From Azolla caroliniana (taxonomy: Eukaryota > Polypodiophyta), in NCBI GenBank assembly GCA_043228905.1, contig JBHGNT010000011.1:12710001-12774000 (forward strand): a DNA stretch of 64,000 nucleotides, read 5' to 3'. A model generated the notes under the pieces. The model had not been told where the DNA came from. It ran no database searches and saw only the letters and a list, made by a program, of their open reading frames with translations. The number at the start of each line of letters is the position of its first letter. Within the stretch, counting starts at the first letter, position 1. The position numbers and the translations under genes were made by a program. This document shows positions 59,601 through 64,000 of the stretch, in pieces.

Positions 59601-61010
59601 TCAAATAACTTTTAATAATTGTTGGAGTGAGAGAATAGTTAATGCAACATTATATCAACTTTTTGTGAAAATGATAAGCTATGACATCAACCTTTGCAAC
59701 CAATCAGATTTTACGTAAAAGAAATGTATCAAGAGCGTCTTTTGGGTTAATAGCAACTAGACTTATACCTCACATTTCTCACAACCTACCCGTGATCAAA
59801 CTAGACAAAGACTTAAAAGGATACTTTTCTTAAACCTAGACCTTAAAAAATGTGAAAGTAAAGGTGACACACACACATTCTCTTATGGCCGAGATACGTT
59901 TTTAATCAAGAAATCTAATGAGATTATTTGCAACTATGTGAGCTCAAACTAATTAAGGAAAGGTAACCCTTTGCCTTTTTGTAGCCCGACCAAGGGTAGT
60001 TTTGATATTATTGATGGTATAATTGAGGTTACTCCATATGCAAGGTGTATTTATGACATCTCCATAAATTTTGTAATTTCTGTCCCTTTTGAAACAAGGA
60101 CCAAGGTACAACACAATAGAAAAACTTGAGCTCACACATCTATGGGGAATTATTTGACCTTTTGCTTACATTGCCCATAACTTTGCATAGCAAAAATTGC
60201 TCAATGTTTTAGGGCAACATAGAGTTGTGTGTTTTGCAACTATACATAGCTACACAATAGCATACATCACATTTATGCCCTATACTGTCTATACTCTCTC
60301 TGCTTTTCTCATAGGAATCTACACCAACAATTTTGTTGACCATAGTGGGAACACGGGCCGATATATGTGTTCGAGGCCTCATTACTAGATATTTAAAATT
60401 GGTACCTTTAGTGGTGCTTCACACATTACTTTTTGCTTCTAGTAGCAATCTATATGGATAATTATATAGTTTGCAATGTAGACTTGTATCTGTAATTCAA
60501 TCCCCTTTTGTCAGTTGATAATTGTGACAAACACAAACCACCTAAAATACAAGTCATTGCAAATCCTAGAATACAGGAGTTTGGTGTGATAGAATGATCA
60601 TTGGAATTAAGATATTACTGATGCTTCGAACAAAAGTAGGGGTGTAAAGTAATATCAATGGCATTGTTGAATGTATTGATGTGACAAAACACATTCAACT
60701 AGGTGGCTATGTTTGTTGTAAGAGAGTAAATGATGAGAAGGCCTTGTTATGAAAATGATATCCTATATACAATGTTGTGTCAATATCATATCATGTCCTA
60801 TTTGCATCTCTCACTAAATTTGACAAAAAGATAGGTTTGCACATGGGCTAAGTTAATCAATATATATCAAGATATCTACATGAGAGAATGTTCTTGTATA
60901 TCAGTAGCTTGTCTCTCCAATATATGAGATTGTATTAACATTCATTGGTTCTTTTTAGTGTCCCACCAAAGAAACACATCAAGGTTCTTTGTAAATAAAT
61001 CAATTTACAT
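56641..61010. other. gene-free stretch
   Basis: AT-rich. The short frames 57358-57777 and 58857-59120 have no known motifs. No transposon domain or RNA gene recognised. Confidence 0.45.
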
Positions 61011-61012
61011 GC

Positions 61013-61152
61013 ACACAAACACAAACACAAACACAAACACAAACACAAACACAAACACAAACACAAACACAAACACAAACACAAACACAAACACAAACCC
61101 AAACCCAAACCCAAACCCAAACCCAAACCCAAACCCAAACGCAAACGCAAAC

Positions 61153-61187
<35 letters not shown>

Positions 61188-61209
61188 CTCTCTCTCTCTC
61201 TCTCTCTCT
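61013..61209 (+). repeat. compound microsatellite (ACAAAC)n(CCAAAC)n(GCAAAC)n(AC)n(TC)n
   Basis: About 14 ACAAAC units (61013-61096), about 7 CCAAAC units (61097-61140), 3 GCAAAC units (61141-61158), then (AC)n to about 61183 and (TC)n to 61209. Frames on both strands here are repeat products. Confidence 0.95.
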
Positions 61210-62689
61210 TGCGCGTGCGCACATACCACACACACACACACAACGTTGAGATTATTATTATGTGTATTGTGTGTGACTTCCTCTATAGATCTCACAATAA
61301 TATTCTATTTCACCTTCAAATATTTTGAGTGACCTCTAGGTTGTAATGATGTAGGTTTGTAGGCAATATAGGTAAATTGTTGAGTACTGTTCAAGGAAAT
61401 GGTTCATCGGAAGAACAAACATTTCAACCCATTGTAGAATGCCTCTCTCTTATATCGCATGTTCAAAGATTCTAGATTTCTTTATAGTGATTGTGTTGCC
61501 ATCATGACATTAAACTGTTGACTATAAGGAACACATACATCTAATCAATTGCACAAATACCTCCAAAATCCAAAATACATCTAATTGCTACCTTGGGAGT
61601 TACACCAAAGAATCATAGACAATGGCAAGTCTAGTTTGTTCTATCTAGAGTAATCAAGATCAATAGGGACGTTGAAGATTGACTATAGGCTATCATATAA
61701 TTGTCCAAAACTAACCTTATCATAACTAGGTATGCCAATAAACTTGTCTTTTAAAGCATTCCTACGATTTATAAGTCATGTTTGTCATGTCTTACTACAA
61801 TTTTAATATGTGCACCATTTTATGTTTTAGATGAGTTATTAAAATGTTGTGAAAACCATGTAATGGCTTACATTGACAATGTCAAGCAATTGGAACTTAA
61901 AACATTATTTATTTATCTTAAAAATCAAGAGATCGAAAGTATTTCACGTCGTCATTTCTCACAATAGTTCTCCCAAAAGGGAAATAATGCATCAAGTCAA
62001 TATAAATAGGATTCACACAAAATATTGTTAGGGCATAGACACTAAGAACATGTAGATATACATGCTTACTCATAAACTTTTTGAGCTATTACATAAATTA
62101 TAGGATACTCACAAGTACGTGCACATGAAACCATAATATAGGGGAGTATCTATCAATTACAAAGAATACATTGATGTGTATATGTATGTGTTTGTAGGTG
62201 TACTTAATGGTGTATTATACTTAATATATACTAGTATTATCTCATATAAGCATTTCATAGAATTTCACCTTCTTAACTTTGATATTTGTATGCAACTCTA
62301 GCTACCCTTGTATCATCGCTTTTTAGGCATGGAATGGGCACTCATAAGCTATTAAATTTAGAAATTTTATGATGGCGATACCACTTTAACCAATTCTTAA
62401 TGAAAAAAAAGGTACTTCCCATTAGTTAGGAAGAGTGTCTTTACACCAATATGTACAACAGAAATGTCATCATAGACATTCAACCACATTACCCCAGTAT
62501 GTGTTTATCATCTTGCAATATGTAAAATTTCAGAAAAATACCATGTACCGTCTTGGTTGGCCTGCCAAGGTGGAATTAACCATTTTGGCGTGGTGATCTA
62601 CATAATCCACCAAGGGCGAATCTGACCATGATTGTTGAAAGGAAAGTCCCGTAACTTCCGTTGTGTCTAAAGTTCCTTCCAAATCTTCA

Positions 62690-63410
62690 TATTGAGCTCG
62701 TATATTCGTAATCAGATCATAATATAGAGTAGTAATTGTCTCCTTTGGTCAACTTTCTTCTCCCGTGAGACTTGTTGAGAATCGATCCGGCCACAACCGG
62801 TTGCTTCGAATGAGAATGCGGCTGCAAAGAACGTGAAGGATAGTGCTCACAGAAAACAGAAAACAAAAAATAGAAAATAGAAAATAGAAAACAGAAAACA
62901 GAAAGTACAGAGACACATGTATTTTTAACGTGGAAAACCCGAATGGGAAAAACCAAGTAGAGTCCACAAACTCCAAAACGAATCGCTATAAGGGGAGGAG
63001 TACAACAAGAGGATTCAAGGCAATGACCTTGAACTCTTCTTCATCGACTGACGGCTACAGAGTTACACACATTCACACACACTCTCCTGTCTAGTTACAG
63101 AGGCAACTACCTTCTCCAACTATACAACAACAATGATCAACTAATGATTCCCCCACATCATAATGATTGCCCTAGGTGTATATATGTATACTAATACAAT
63201 TTTCAGGTCTATTTACAAATATGGCCCACTAAGGGTACATTTAGACTATTTACAAATATAGTCTCACAAATAAGCTTCGATCGATTCGGCTACTAGTTGA
63301 GTCAATTATCGATCGATTGTCGATAAATCGATTTTTGGCCTCCACCGAGTTTACCTATTGACTCTATTTCATTCGGCTCCTCCCATCCGAAGGGACCAGT
63401 TTTCCTAACA
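62690..63410 (-). mobile_element. LTR of the right-edge copia element
   Basis: On the minus strand TGTTAGGAAAACTGGTCCC starts at 63410, just after a purine tract AAGGGGGAG. Further along lie GGTTTTTCCCATTCGGG (polyadenylation-side motif of many plant LTRs, about 62940) and a run of TAGAAAA/CAGAAAA heptamers (62862-62905). The left limit is approximate. Confidence 0.6.
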
Positions 63411-63419
63411 AACTCCCCC

Positions 63420-64000
63420 TTCAATCTGACATGGGGTACTTTATCAACAGGCATTCAGCTTCTTGTCCGACAGAACCTTTGTCAGCATATCCGATCCATT
63501 GTCGTTCATGTGGATCTTCACTAGATCAAACTCCTTTTCTTCTACTCGCCCTCGGAGCCAACAATATCTCCTCTGGATGTGCTTTGTCCTCGAGTGGTAG
63601 GCATCATTCTTCGCAAGGTGGATGACACTTTGATTGTCATAGTAGAGTCAGAATTCTTCTTGTCGAATTCCCAACTCTTCGATGAACTCCTTCATCCATA
63701 TGATTTCCTTGCCGGCTTCCGTGGACCTTCTATAGCCTTGATTGCCAGGAGACGGCTCCCCCTACATAAATCATTACGTATCTAGACGTAGATCGACTGG
63801 TATCCACATCAGCCGACATGTCCGAATCAATATAACCTTCCAATATGGGGTTACCCGAGCCGAATCAGAGGCATATGCTAGAGGTGCCTCTCAGGTACCG
63901 AAGTAGCCATTTGACCGTTGCCCAATGCTTTTTTCCGGGATTGCCTATATATCGGCTAACTACTCTGACAACGTATCCAATGTCCGGTTTGGTACATACC
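63420..64000 (-). mobile_element. copia RT end and RNase H, continues beyond window
   Basis: Minus-strand translation from the right edge: VCTKPDIGYVVRVVSRYIGN, PGKKHWATVKWLLRYLRGTS, GYIDSDMSADVDTSRSTS, GGAVSW, EIIWMKEFIEELGI, then IHLAKNDAYHSRTKHI and LTKVLS, the standard end of a copia polyprotein. Frameshifts are present. The rest of the element lies to the right of the window. Confidence 0.88.

Noticed and set aside
61097-61140. Interstitial telomere repeat
   Set aside because: The unit is CCAAAC, not CCCTAAA; it continues a neighbouring ACAAAC run.
60935-61332. Frames of 79-124 codons on both strands
   Set aside because: They are translations of the compound microsatellite at 61013-61209.

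Overview
This is a nuclear plant genomic window: split genes with GT-AG introns, genes of plastid metabolism and auxin signalling, and many degenerate retroelements. Three host genes can be rebuilt exon by exon. (1) A BASS2-type plastid sodium/pyruvate symporter on the + strand, 5' end outside the window, stop at 9409. (2) A cyclin T (CYCT1, the P-TEFb cyclin) on the - strand, six coding exons from 21794 to 12218, convergent with BASS2. (3) A TIR1/AFB auxin-receptor F-box gene on the - strand, three coding exons from about 50372 to 47382, closest to AFB4/5. I cannot name the species. Large introns full of retroelements occur in many seed plants with big genomes.

Layout: 1-9.4 kb is BASS2; one 3.6 kb intron holds a LINE 3' end and a Ty1/copia relic. 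9.4-12.2 kb is intergenic. 12.2-21.8 kb is CYCT; its first intron (6.1 kb) carries a rearranged LINE cluster with a large inverted repeat, a minisatellite and SINE-like copies, and its second intron (1.7 kb) carries a foldback element and another LINE 3' end. 22-34.3 kb is intergenic with two SINE copies, two LINE copies (one with long RT reading frames), tandem repeats and long GA, CT and poly-G tracts. 34.8-44.7 kb is a nested stack: a copia element interrupted by an AT-rich block, by a foldback element that itself holds a Ty3-type gag element, and by an L1 insertion with a visible target-site duplication. 47.4-50.4 kb is the AFB gene. 50.4-64 kb is mostly gene-free, with microsatellites, two tandem arrays, a PPR pseudogene and, at the right edge, another copia 3' end.

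The three genes have no shared pathway; they are neighbours by position. The most unusual material is the main LINE family. It has its own ORF1, an APE endonuclease and RT, and a 3' end that keeps a short palindrome and ends in a TTTC-type repeat. In the CYCT intron, copies of it form a 785 bp head-to-head inverted repeat next to a duplicated RT/antisense-endonuclease chimera. CYCT transcripts should therefore contain a long RNA hairpin. No previously undescribed multi-gene system could be demonstrated.
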